Part shown: positions 1-9,052 of the stretch, in pieces
How the letters are laid out: the number at the start of each line of letters is the position of its first letter
How positions within the stretch are numbered: position 1 is the first letter of the stretch
NCBI GenBank assembly: GCA_947630415.1
Contig: CANRHM010000003.1
Location: 1 to 32,905 of the forward strand
Direction: 5' to 3'
Source of the DNA: an uncultured Bacilli bacterium
GTDB lineage: Bacteria > Bacillota_I > Bacilli_A > RF39 > UBA660
Length of the DNA stretch: 32,905 bases
The notes under the pieces: model-generated
Told to the model about the DNA's origin: nothing
Seen by the model: the letters and a program-made list of their open reading frames with translations, nothing else
Databases searched by the model: none
Program-made: the position numbers and the translations under genes

Positions 1-255
1 TCTTTCATCTCCTGCATATAGTATGACTTATTTCCTTAAATTTTATACAATGACTTTTTCAAGAATTATTTACAATTTTTTCATAAGCACTTTACAACTA
101 GAACCGAAGTAATCTGTTATTTATTTTCTCTATAACAAAAATTTATATTATCACTTTATCTAGTAAAGATTTTAAATTTATAAATATATTGACAAGCAAA
201 AGATTTTAATATTAATATTTAATTAGATGATACCAATTACTATGATGGAGGAAAT

Positions 256-1281
256 ATGAATAAGATTAAAATTAATATGCTATCGATGGCCGATCAAGTG
301 GGAGGTCAAGGTGTAGGAAGTGCTTATTTAGAACTTTTAAATTTACTTAAGAAAAAAGGAAAAAAAGATTTTGAAATTGTTGTTAACAAAGGAACGAAAT
401 ACGATATTCTCCATGCCCATACAGTGGAACCTAGAAATCTTTTTAAAATGCTTTTAACCAAAGGAAAAACCGTTTGCTATGTGCATTTTCTACCCAATAC
501 TTTGGATGGTTCTATTCATCTTCCAAAACCCATCTTTGCGATTTTTAAAAAGTATGTACTCTATTTTTATAAAAAAGCAGACTATTTAGTGGTCGTCAAT
601 CCTTCTTTTAAAAAAGAAATGATTTCACTTGGCTTAAAAGAAGAAAAAATATTCTACATCCCCAACTTTGTTTCAACTAAAAACTTTTATCCTAAAAAAC
701 AAGATAAAGAAAAATTAAGAAAGAAACTAAATTTACCAGAAAAAGCCTTTATTATCTTAGGAGCAGGACAAGTGCAAACTAGAAAAGGTGTCCTTGACTT
801 TATCGAAATTGCCAAGAAAAGAAAAGATGATCTCTTCCTCTGGGCAGGAGGCTTCTCTTTTGGTAACATCACCGATGGTTATGAAGAACTAAAAAAAGTC
901 ATGGAAAATCCACCAGAAAATGTACGTTTTCTAGGTATTATTCCACGAAATGAAATGAACGATTTATATAACGCTGTGGATCTTTTACTAGTTCCTTCCT
1001 ATAATGAACTTTTCCCTATGACCATTCTAGAAACGGCTAGTACCAATACGCCTTTTGTTTTAAGAGACTTAGAGTTATATGAAGAAATCTTATTTAACAA
1101 ATATCCAAAAGCTCATGATAATAAGGATTTTATCGAAGCCATAGACACTTTAAAAAAGAATCCTAAAGAATATCAAAAACAAGTGGAGTATACCAAAGAA
1201 ATAGCTTCCTACTATAGTGAAGACGCCATCTATAAAAAATGGAAGAAGTTTTATACGGATGTCGTAAATGATAAAAAATAA
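256..1281 (+). CDS. Glycosyltransferase, GT4-like (GT-B fold)
   Basis: 341 aa ORF with RBS GGAGG; motifs GAGQVQTRKGVLDFIEIAKKR, FLGIIPRNEMNDLYNAVDLLLVPSYNELFPMTILETAS typical of GT4 C-terminal domain. Possible promoter TTGACA-17-TTAATA near 190-217. Confidence 0.85.
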   Translation: MNKIKINMLSMADQVGGQGVGSAYLELLNLLKKKGKKDFEIVVNKGTKYDILHAHTVEPRNLFKMLLTKGKTVCYVHFLPNTLDGSIHLPKPIFAIFKKYVLYFYKKADYLVVVNPSFKKEMISLGLKEEKIFYIPNFVSTKNFYPKKQDKEKLRKKLNLPEKAFIILGAGQVQTRKGVLDFIEIAKKRKDDLFLWAGGFSFGNITDGYEELKKVMENPPENVRFLGIIPRNEMNDLYNAVDLLLVPSYNELFPMTILETASTNTPFVLRDLELYEEILFNKYPKAHDNKDFIEAIDTLKKNPKEYQKQVEYTKEIASYYSEDAIYKKWKKFYTDVVNDKK

Positions 1282-1313
1282 ATATTTATCTTTGCTTTAT
1301 AATAGGTGATGAT

Positions 1314-1820
1314 ATGGAAGAAAAAGTAATTCAAAAGTTCAATACCTATTTTCCTATGTTTGCTGATTTTAATTTAGAAGGAACAAGTTACATTGTAGGA
1401 GGATTCCTTACCAGTATTCTCTTGAATGAAGAAATACACGATTTAGATATTGTTATCTTAAATGGTAATAAAGCAAATATAAAAGAAAACTTAGATAAAG
1501 AACATCTCTCCTACCACGAAAATTATTTTCATGGTTATAAAGTACAAATAGATGCTAAAATCATCGACATTTATCCAACCTCTAACTTAAAAGAATGCTA
1601 CCAATACAATATCGAAGGATTATTCTTTGATATTGATAAAAAAGAGTTTGTTGAAACCACTTTTATGGAAGCTTTAACCGAAGGAAAGTTAAAAGAGTTA
1701 AATCCCCATAACCGTGGTAAAAACAGAAACGAAAGAAAAGAAAAACTAGAAAATCGGTTTCAAAAACTATTAACGTTAAAAGAAGAAAATCAATTACCCA
1801 ATATAAAACCCTTTAGATAA
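1314..1820 (+). CDS. Nucleotidyltransferase-like protein (polyA-polymerase/CCA-adding head-like motif)
   Basis: 168 aa; N-terminal YIVGGFLTSILLNEEIHDLDIVIL resembles GG...DxD nucleotidyltransferase core. Confidence 0.5.
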   Translation: MEEKVIQKFNTYFPMFADFNLEGTSYIVGGFLTSILLNEEIHDLDIVILNGNKANIKENLDKEHLSYHENYFHGYKVQIDAKIIDIYPTSNLKECYQYNIEGLFFDIDKKEFVETTFMEALTEGKLKELNPHNRGKNRNERKEKLENRFQKLLTLKEENQLPNIKPFR

Positions 1821-1840
1821 ACGCTAAAGGGTTCTTTTTT
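1807..1840 (+). terminator. Rho-independent terminator between convergent genes
   Basis: AACCCTTTAG-ataaacg-CTAAAGGGTT followed by CTTTTTT; 10 bp perfect stem. Confidence 0.9.
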
Positions 1841-2129
1841 AATTGTTTAATAAATCTAAGTTTTGTACATCTTCATTAATTTTATCAATGGTATCTTTAG
1901 AACAAGTTGCAAGGAAATGCATTATCGTATTGGGATTATCGTAGAAAAGATCAACTTTATAAAGAAGGATTTCTTTTAAATTGTGTATTCCTACCGATAA
2001 GAAATGATTAAGTATTTCTTCCACGCGTTCTTGATTAGTCGATAACTCCAAGATATCTCGTTCGGTAAGTTCTTCTTTTAAAGTCTCTAAATCTTCTTCT
2101 GATAAATTATAGTTTAGAAGGTATTTCAT
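1839..2129 (-). CDS. Hypothetical alpha-helical protein, possibly mTERF-like helical repeat
   Basis: 96 aa ORF; pattern GIHNLKEILLYKVDLFYDNPNTIMHFL; start overlaps end of upstream ORF (4 bp). Confidence 0.7.
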   Translation of the reverse strand: MKYLLNYNLSEEDLETLKEELTERDILELSTNQERVEEILNHFLSVGIHNLKEILLYKVDLFYDNPNTIMHFLATCSKDTIDKINEDVQNLDLLNN

Positions 2130-3955
2130 TTATGGGATCCTCCTTCTGTAGGAGCATAAATAGGTCCTACACATCCTTTTAAAGTCTGATACTCATTTTG
2201 TGTTACATAACTACCTTTGGTAATGCAATACATGAGTTTATCTTCTCCAGGAGCCATCTTATTTAAAGCACTATAGTATCTTAAGACCTTTGGTCTAGAG
2301 ATCGTTAGAGTACCAAACTTATAAACATAATCATTTCCTGGAACACGATAATTTTCTTCTAAATATTGAATTTCAGCATCTTTAAAGATTTCTTCGGAAT
2401 AAGTACCATTTTCATCTTCTTGAATTATACTATCGTACGTTGAAGCAAGTGGAGCCATATCTTCCATCGACATAAACGAAGTAAGGCGAATCGCTTCCAA
2501 ATACTTGTGTCCATAGCCAAAGTGGCGAACAAAGAAGTCCTTGCTAAGATTTCCTTCACGTGAATCTGAGAAAAGTTTTCGATAATAATCTACTTCCGAT
2601 AACTCGCTCTTTAACTGATGAGCAAGTGTTAACGTATCTTCCGTCATAGTGACAATACTAGAGGAATGATAACGAACATACTCCGAATAAAAACGGGGCA
2701 TAGTACTAGGTCCATGAAGTAATCCCGCTTCAATTAATTTATCTAAATGAAGTGCTAAATTATGGGAAGAATAAGCGGTTACCACTGGTGGTTTGATAGG
2801 AGATCCTTCAAAGAAACCATATGATGCAAGTATTTTATAATTTTCAAGCACTTGCTTATGAGGTGTCTTTAACGTATTTAATCCTACTCCACGTTTTAGT
2901 GATACATCATAACCTTGTTCAGTTAAGAACTTCTCATTATCAATCATATCTTGATAACTAGCATCAAATAAGTAACGATAGAATATGATTTTATCTGCAC
3001 CTTTACGCGTTCTTATTACATCACCAGGATTAATCCATACTCTTGGAGAATCAAAGAAAACATCTTCAAAATGACCATCTTTCTTCATTCTTTCAATTTG
3101 CTCTTGTACCGTTTGTCTCGATCCATAAGCAAAAATAGTTAATAAAGAAGCAGGACTAAATCGATTTAAGAGAGGACCTTTACCATCATCAAAAGATTCC
3201 CTCTGTAATAAAGAAAGAACATCTTCTATTTGGTTTGTATCTAAAAGGGGTGTCATCACAGCAGCATAATCATCATATAACTTATCTACTTCCTTAGGAA
3301 GTCCATGGGCATGAAAACAATCGAGCACTTCTTCTCTACTAAGTCCCTTTACATCGCGACCTTTATCGTTATATCTTTTTATTTCAATTAAGAGACTTTT
3401 TTTATCATTAAAAGAAAGTTTTGGATCGTCCATCGCATTTAAGAAAAGTTCAAATTCATCTTGTGTAAAACGATCTGTATTATCTTTATCTTTATATTTT
3501 CCTAGTAATTGTTGATAATTATCTTGTTCCTCTACTAAAGGTCCGTCATCATCAATAACGTCTTTTCTTGCTTCCATTTTATGGGTAATAGTAGTCTCGG
3601 CTTCTTGTAACTGATGCTTAAAAGTAGCAAGGAATTTTTGTTGTTTTGAAGATAAATCCATCTTTAAAGCATTCGATAAAATACCTTCGTAGACAAGACC
3701 AATAATACGTAAATTTTCTTGGCAAGCCTTTAAATCCATCGCATCATTTAGCACATAACGTTCCAACAAGGTAGAAATAGCATTAATATCAAACAAACGC
3801 ACATTGCTTTGATCTTGTTCTAATTTTGAAAGAAATTCTAAACAAGATGCCTTATCTTCTTCTAATTCTTTGGTAATCTGATTTTCTTTTTGAGCTTGCT
3901 TTATTTTTTCATTCAATTCATTTACTTTTGCTTGTAATAAATCTTGTAAATGCAT
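2126..3955 (-). CDS. Hypothetical large alpha-helical protein with mTERF-like repeats
   Basis: 609 aa; coiled-coil N-terminus then segments such as VLENYKILASYGFFEGSPIKPPVVTAYSSHNLALHLDKLIEAGLLHG. Confidence 0.75.
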   Translation of the reverse strand: MHLQDLLQAKVNELNEKIKQAQKENQITKELEEDKASCLEFLSKLEQDQSNVRLFDINAISTLLERYVLNDAMDLKACQENLRIIGLVYEGILSNALKMDLSSKQQKFLATFKHQLQEAETTITHKMEARKDVIDDDGPLVEEQDNYQQLLGKYKDKDNTDRFTQDEFELFLNAMDDPKLSFNDKKSLLIEIKRYNDKGRDVKGLSREEVLDCFHAHGLPKEVDKLYDDYAAVMTPLLDTNQIEDVLSLLQRESFDDGKGPLLNRFSPASLLTIFAYGSRQTVQEQIERMKKDGHFEDVFFDSPRVWINPGDVIRTRKGADKIIFYRYLFDASYQDMIDNEKFLTEQGYDVSLKRGVGLNTLKTPHKQVLENYKILASYGFFEGSPIKPPVVTAYSSHNLALHLDKLIEAGLLHGPSTMPRFYSEYVRYHSSSIVTMTEDTLTLAHQLKSELSEVDYYRKLFSDSREGNLSKDFFVRHFGYGHKYLEAIRLTSFMSMEDMAPLASTYDSIIQEDENGTYSEEIFKDAEIQYLEENYRVPGNDYVYKFGTLTISRPKVLRYYSALNKMAPGEDKLMYCITKGSYVTQNEYQTLKGCVGPIYAPTEGGSHK

Positions 3956-3963
3956 AAATCATC

Positions 3964-4164
3964 CTACCTTTCCATTAAAAGTCGATATGTTCTTAAATAG
4001 AAGGAAAAATCACTATGACGTCTTTGAAAACGACTAATAAATTCATTCAAACTAAGTCCTAAATCAAAAGCAAGATCTTCCATATCGATTTTCTTATCTT
4101 GAATTAAGGTTAAGCAATCGGAACGAATGTCTAAAAAAAGTTGATCTAATTTATCGCGTATCAT
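3964..4164 (-). CDS. Small helix-turn-helix-like protein
   Basis: 66 aa; MEDLAFDLGLSLNEFISRFQRRHSDFSFYLRTYRLL resembles a compact HTH; 4 bp overlap with upstream ORF. Confidence 0.6.
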   Translation of the reverse strand: MIRDKLDQLFLDIRSDCLTLIQDKKIDMEDLAFDLGLSLNEFISRFQRRHSDFSFYLRTYRLLMER

Positions 4165-5678
4165 AATTCGATTCCTCCTTTAGGAAGAAGAGCTTTATCC
4201 ATTTCTTCTCTTATAATTGGTGCTTGGCTTAAAGTAGTTGCATCTTTCTCTTTAATTTTGGTAACAAGACTATTAATTTCTCTATCGTATCGTTTTGATA
4301 TATAAATGGCTTGATCAAAGATTTCTCCCGCTGGTGCAAAGGTAAGAATAACAAGGGAATCATTTCCTGCTTTCGTATAACAGCAAGCCATATTAGAAGA
4401 TCTTACCACGTACATATCATAATCAGTTTTTAGTTTCTTTTGTACTTTCGTATGTCTATTAGACATTTCAGGATCTTCTATACCTCTTTCCAAGCGATCC
4501 ATTAATAATTGAATTCGTTTCTTTTCACTAGCATTAAAATGAGTTAAATCGAAACAAGGACTATTCTTATCTAGTAAGAAGAAAATCTTAGATGCGGTAG
4601 GATGCGCCTCTTCCTGTTTACTAGCATTGTATTCATCAACAGAGTCTTTGACTTCATGGAGAAGACCTTCCGTCTCATCTAAATAAAGACTAGCTTCTTC
4701 ATAAACATCTTGATTTTGCGTTTCATTAGCAAAGACCGTTTGAAGTTCCTCTTTATACATTGATAACTCAAGTAATTGTACCATCAAGCGTTCTTCGACA
4801 TAAGAGAAACTAGAAGTATCAATTTCTCCCGTATCATCAGTCATCTTCATCTCTTTTTCACATGCAGCTAAGTTTTTTGCTAATTCTATTTCTTTTTCGC
4901 TTTTTCCTTGGTAAAGATAACTATATTGACTAAGGTAATCATTAATTTCCTTACTTAAAGCAGTATACCTTTCCCGAAGTGGTGCAAATAAATCTTGCTT
5001 TGGTTCTTCAGTAGGTACTACTTCTTCATGAGGGACCTCCACGATAACAGGAGCAGGAACCTCTTGAGATTCCATCACTGTAATAGGTTCTACCTCTACT
5101 TTTTTTGGTTCTACAGCCTGAACCACCGGTTCAACTGTTTTAGTTTTTGATGATTCAGGAGATGTTTTTTTCTTATGATTTGCTTTTACACAACTATCCC
5201 AAGCTTCTTTAGTTAAAACTGCAAGTTGATCTTCCTCTTCTAAACCACTTTGATCCAAAAGCGTTAAAAAATAATCAAAATCGTATTGTTCACGTCTTAG
5301 AACAGCACCAACTTTTTCTAATTCAGCTTCAACTCTATGAACCTGATCTTCTCCCTTACTTTCCAATACTACTCTTTTCTTAAAATAGTCATTTTTGGTA
5401 ATGGAATCAAGAGCCATTTGTACTTGTTCTGCATCCATGGCATCATGTGCTAAAAAGAAATCAATCACCCGAATGGAATTATCCAAATTGGGATCTAGTA
5501 AAAGAAGTCCTTCTCTGGCCTTTAAAACATTTTGGGCAGTTGGTGCATCTTCTAGTACCGTCATTTGTGAAAGTTTTCTTAACCGATCATTTAGTTGTGC
5601 TTTTTCTTGTTCTAGTTTTTTCCCTACACCTTGAACATAGGAATCAAACTTATTAATTGAAGTTACCTCTACTTGCAT
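4161..5678 (-). CDS. Hypothetical multidomain protein: coiled-coil N-term, P/E/V-rich linker, C-terminal domain with possible RelE/ParE-like pattern
   Basis: 505 aa; linker VEPVVQAVEPKKVEVEPITVMESQEVPAPVIVEVPHEEVVPTEEP; C-term VQKKLKTDYDMYVVRSSNMACCYTKAGNDSLVILTFAPAGEIFDQAIYISKRYD. Confidence 0.7.
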   Translation of the reverse strand: MQVEVTSINKFDSYVQGVGKKLEQEKAQLNDRLRKLSQMTVLEDAPTAQNVLKAREGLLLLDPNLDNSIRVIDFFLAHDAMDAEQVQMALDSITKNDYFKKRVVLESKGEDQVHRVEAELEKVGAVLRREQYDFDYFLTLLDQSGLEEEDQLAVLTKEAWDSCVKANHKKKTSPESSKTKTVEPVVQAVEPKKVEVEPITVMESQEVPAPVIVEVPHEEVVPTEEPKQDLFAPLRERYTALSKEINDYLSQYSYLYQGKSEKEIELAKNLAACEKEMKMTDDTGEIDTSSFSYVEERLMVQLLELSMYKEELQTVFANETQNQDVYEEASLYLDETEGLLHEVKDSVDEYNASKQEEAHPTASKIFFLLDKNSPCFDLTHFNASEKKRIQLLMDRLERGIEDPEMSNRHTKVQKKLKTDYDMYVVRSSNMACCYTKAGNDSLVILTFAPAGEIFDQAIYISKRYDREINSLVTKIKEKDATTLSQAPIIREEMDKALLPKGGIEL

Positions 5679-5721
5679 ACGTTCACCCCATCTATCTTAT
5701 AGTCTCTATTATTCTAAGGTA

Positions 5722-5750
5722 ATTATAGCAAAAAAAAGAGGCTTCGACAA
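5722..5750 (-). promoter_or_regulatory. Sigma70-type promoter for the 505-66-609-96 aa unit
   Basis: Minus strand TTGTCG - 17 nt - TATAAT, about 45-70 bp upstream of ORF start at 5678. Confidence 0.75.
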
Positions 5751-5771
5751 TCACTTTTATGGATTTTTATT

Positions 5772-5806
5772 ACGAAAAAAAGAAGTCCCTTTCACAAGAA
5801 CTTCTT
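5772..5806 (-). terminator. Rho-independent terminator after the 319 aa gene
   Basis: Minus strand AAGAAGTTC-ttgtgaaag-GGACTTCTT followed by TTTTT; 9 bp stem with one G.U. Confidence 0.8.
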
Positions 5807-6764
5807 ATTCCTTTATAAGTTGTTTATAATTGTCTTTAAATTGGGCTTCTGCCTTTTTAACATCGATCTTATCTTCTAAGTTTAAGTAACTAATAACACT
5901 TCTAAAGTCACTGGCCAAATCGTGTCCCATAATTCCCATACGATCTGGTTGATCAAAGAAAAGATCATTTTTGTTTAAATGAAGAGCACGTCTTATAAAT
6001 CTTTCTGAGCAAGTACAACCATAATTATCGCCCCAATAGGATCTTTGCACATCCATTGTTTCTAGAACACGGAACAAAATACGGCGACAAAACTCAACGC
6101 GACAAGAAGTCTTGTAAAGAGCTTCTAGATTGAGAGCGGAAGATTGTCTTTTGATGCCCACGGCAATTTGAATGAGTTCATTTCCTTCTTCGGATAACTC
6201 AAACGCATTAATTCCTACTTTGTAACCAGACTTTTCAAGTGCTTTTACCACATTCGTTAAAATAATCGCACGATTAAGCACTTGACTTTTTGAAGTCATG
6301 TGATTATAAGAAAGACTCGTATGAATCTGTACAAACTTAGGTCGTTTCACTCTTCTTCGGTCTTCATAACACAAAGGATCACCTCTAATATAAGAAGGAA
6401 CAATTAAGAATCCTCCTTGAAGGGATTTTACCGTTTCATAGGTATGAAGATTATGAACATTATCTTTCGATAAGTTTTTTTGAAGTGTTAAAAACTCCTG
6501 ATACCCTGGATCAACTGGTCCAATTAAATCTTCAAGTGCTTTTTTATAAGGTTTCCCTGCAAAATCGTAATCATTGGTTTCACTAGCAAGCTTATGAAAC
6601 ACACTTTCATTTATGGAAGGATTACTTTTTAAGTAACGATACAAGGAATCGAGCGAACTAAAGCGTGCTAAATAAAGACGATAACGTTCCCCATTTACTT
6701 CCAACACTTGAGGTGGAAACATACACTCTGGATAGTTAATATAATTCTGTGGATATTCTGCCAT
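5805..6764 (-). CDS. Putative VWA-like partner of the AAA+ ATPase, MIDAS degenerate
   Basis: 319 aa; FVQIHTSLSYNHMTSKSQVLNRAIILTNVVKALEKSGYKVGINAFE has the layout of a VWA beta1/MIDAS DxSxS segment with H in place of D; directly downstream of AAA+ gene. Confidence 0.55.
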   Translation of the reverse strand: MAEYPQNYINYPECMFPPQVLEVNGERYRLYLARFSSLDSLYRYLKSNPSINESVFHKLASETNDYDFAGKPYKKALEDLIGPVDPGYQEFLTLQKNLSKDNVHNLHTYETVKSLQGGFLIVPSYIRGDPLCYEDRRRVKRPKFVQIHTSLSYNHMTSKSQVLNRAIILTNVVKALEKSGYKVGINAFELSEEGNELIQIAVGIKRQSSALNLEALYKTSCRVEFCRRILFRVLETMDVQRSYWGDNYGCTCSERFIRRALHLNKNDLFFDQPDRMGIMGHDLASDFRSVISYLNLEDKIDVKKAEAQFKDNYKQLIKE

Positions 6765-6778
6765 AAGAATGCACTTCC

Positions 6779-9052
6779 TTATTTTTCTTTTCCTTTTTCA
6801 CAGTAGTAAATAAATCTTTTTGCTAGTTGCTTTTCTGAAACACGGCTTAGTGGTGCAGAACTTTGTTCAAGCGTTATTTGACCGGAAATATCGTAATAAC
6901 TTCTAAACTGTCTTGATAAATAATCAAGGTAATCTGGTCCTTTTGTTTGAATGAATTTTTGGCGAAGCACTTCATCCGCGGTTTTACTATTGTGTTCAAT
7001 GTACCTAGCGATGGCTTCGGCATCTCTTGTAGAAGCAATTCCAGAAACGGAAGATTTACCCTGTCTTCTAGCCCACGAATCACAAGCCTTTCTAAAGTTA
7101 GCAAAAATATGATACCAGTTGGTATGTTCTCCAAAGAGACGTTCTTCCACGCCGTTATCGTATTTAAATTCAATAGGCGTCATACGTTCCAAAACACTTT
7201 CATCGAGCTTTCCACGAGATGAGAATTCTTCACTTTCTCCTTCTCCATTTGTATTACCTGCTGCCATCATTCTAAAGTTAGGACTCATCGGTACAATCAT
7301 ATCTTCACCAAATGTAACATAAACCTTTTTGTTAGGATTTTGAATAACTTCAAGTGAACTTGAATAGATGCCATTCAAAGAAACAATCGAATCCGCATCT
7401 CCATTATCAAGTTCATCGTAACCTAAGAGTTTTCCATACGTAGTTGCCACAAAGGTTGGGGTTGCTCTATATCTTCCTTGTGGATCATTATAACCAATAA
7501 TACTATAATTACCGGTAATCTTTCCATTATCGATATAATCAAGTCCTAAAAGAGAAGCAACTTGACGCATCAAATGTGTTTTTCCACATCCAGAAGGTCC
7601 CCATAAGTAAACCCAATCGCCTTCCATTACACAACGAATGACTTCATCCGTTAACTCATGGAACAATTCTCCTTTTTCAAATCTTTCCTTCTTCAAAGCC
7701 ATTATTTTATCAAAACGTTTATTAAAAGAAATGGATTCATCAAAAGCTGGAAGAATTCCTTTATTCGTACTTTCTACTGGAATGGTTACATTAGGTCCCA
7801 TCGGAACAATTAAACGACTATTTCCAGATACATAGGTTCCTTTTTCTTTAGATGTTACTTTCTCCGGAGCACTAGTTACGACTACAGTTTGTTTTTGTAA
7901 AGACTCAATTTGAGCCATCATTTCTTTGATTTGTTTTTCTTGGTTCACTGATCCCAATAATTTTTGTAGTTTTTCATCGTTACTAAGATAATCTTTTAAG
8001 GTATCTAAGCTACTGTTAGCAGCATCCTGTAGTCTTATAAGTTCCGAAGTCGTAGTCGATTGTAGGGTACTAGCAGCAAGACGAAGATCACGCATTTTAA
8101 CAGATGCTTCTTCTAATAATTTATTAAATACTTGATCGCTACTGGATTTGAAAGATTCTTGAAGAGATAACAAATATTGATCTAATTTCTCAAGCATTTC
8201 TTTTCGGGCTTCACCTACTTTTTGATTCATTGAGCGAACGGCACCATCGGCATAATTACTGATGGTTTTTTTACCCAACTCCACACAGCCATCAATGATC
8301 TTTTTACCTTCCGTTGTAAGGGCGTCAATTCGTTCTTGGAAGGTATCGATGTTTTGATCCATCGCTTCTAATTTTTCAATCAAACCTTGTGCTTTTTCAG
8401 CTTCAGCTGAAATATTGGCTAAGGTCTTTTCTCCAACCGGATAGATACCTACTCGTTTTTTTACTTCGGTCAACCTTTTATCGTGATAGACAGAAACCGA
8501 TCCTAATTCCGTTTCAAGTCCATTCATAAAAGCAATAAGTTCATTTTTTAGCACAGTTGGATTAATACAGTAAGGACTTACTTCACAAGCATAAGACACA
8601 ATCTCTTGGTATTGTGATTTTAATGTCTCATTACTTAAAATAAGCCTTACAATTTGAATATAATCAAGACGATTATTAAACAAGGCATAAAGTTTCTTAT
8701 CAAGAACACCTTCACTAATCTCTCTAAAATCGTAAGCAATAAAGTTATTGATAATCATTTCTTTAATTGCACTATATTCCTTGGTTTCCATTCCTTGTGG
8801 AAGTAAGAAATGAACGGTATCAAGAACGCGATCAAACGTATTTGAAAAATCAGCATCATCCTCATAATTTTCTTGTAATAGTCCCAATACGACACGTTCT
8901 AAAAATTCATACTCAAAAAAGTCGTTATTGCGTTCTTTATTTTTAATACCCTGTACATAAGTAACTAAAGCTCTTTGCACCCCATAAGAGACATCCGATC
9001 TATTAATTGCTCGAATTAAATTTTTATATTGTTCTTCCATGTTATTTATCAC
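6779..9052 (-). CDS. AAA+ ATPase, MoxR/CobS-like, with long N-terminal coiled-coil region
   Basis: 757 aa; Walker A GPSGCGKT, Walker B LLGYDELDN, sensor-1 FRMMAAGNTNG, then SSRGKLDESVLERM. Confidence 0.88.
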   Translation of the reverse strand: MINNMEEQYKNLIRAINRSDVSYGVQRALVTYVQGIKNKERNNDFFEYEFLERVVLGLLQENYEDDADFSNTFDRVLDTVHFLLPQGMETKEYSAIKEMIINNFIAYDFREISEGVLDKKLYALFNNRLDYIQIVRLILSNETLKSQYQEIVSYACEVSPYCINPTVLKNELIAFMNGLETELGSVSVYHDKRLTEVKKRVGIYPVGEKTLANISAEAEKAQGLIEKLEAMDQNIDTFQERIDALTTEGKKIIDGCVELGKKTISNYADGAVRSMNQKVGEARKEMLEKLDQYLLSLQESFKSSSDQVFNKLLEEASVKMRDLRLAASTLQSTTTSELIRLQDAANSSLDTLKDYLSNDEKLQKLLGSVNQEKQIKEMMAQIESLQKQTVVVTSAPEKVTSKEKGTYVSGNSRLIVPMGPNVTIPVESTNKGILPAFDESISFNKRFDKIMALKKERFEKGELFHELTDEVIRCVMEGDWVYLWGPSGCGKTHLMRQVASLLGLDYIDNGKITGNYSIIGYNDPQGRYRATPTFVATTYGKLLGYDELDNGDADSIVSLNGIYSSSLEVIQNPNKKVYVTFGEDMIVPMSPNFRMMAAGNTNGEGESEEFSSRGKLDESVLERMTPIEFKYDNGVEERLFGEHTNWYHIFANFRKACDSWARRQGKSSVSGIASTRDAEAIARYIEHNSKTADEVLRQKFIQTKGPDYLDYLSRQFRSYYDISGQITLEQSSAPLSRVSEKQLAKRFIYYCEKGKEK

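Noticed and set aside
6874-7835. Several 65-99 aa ORFs overlapping the AAA+ gene
   Set aside because: Shadow ORFs of the coding strand; AAA+ motifs fix the true frame.
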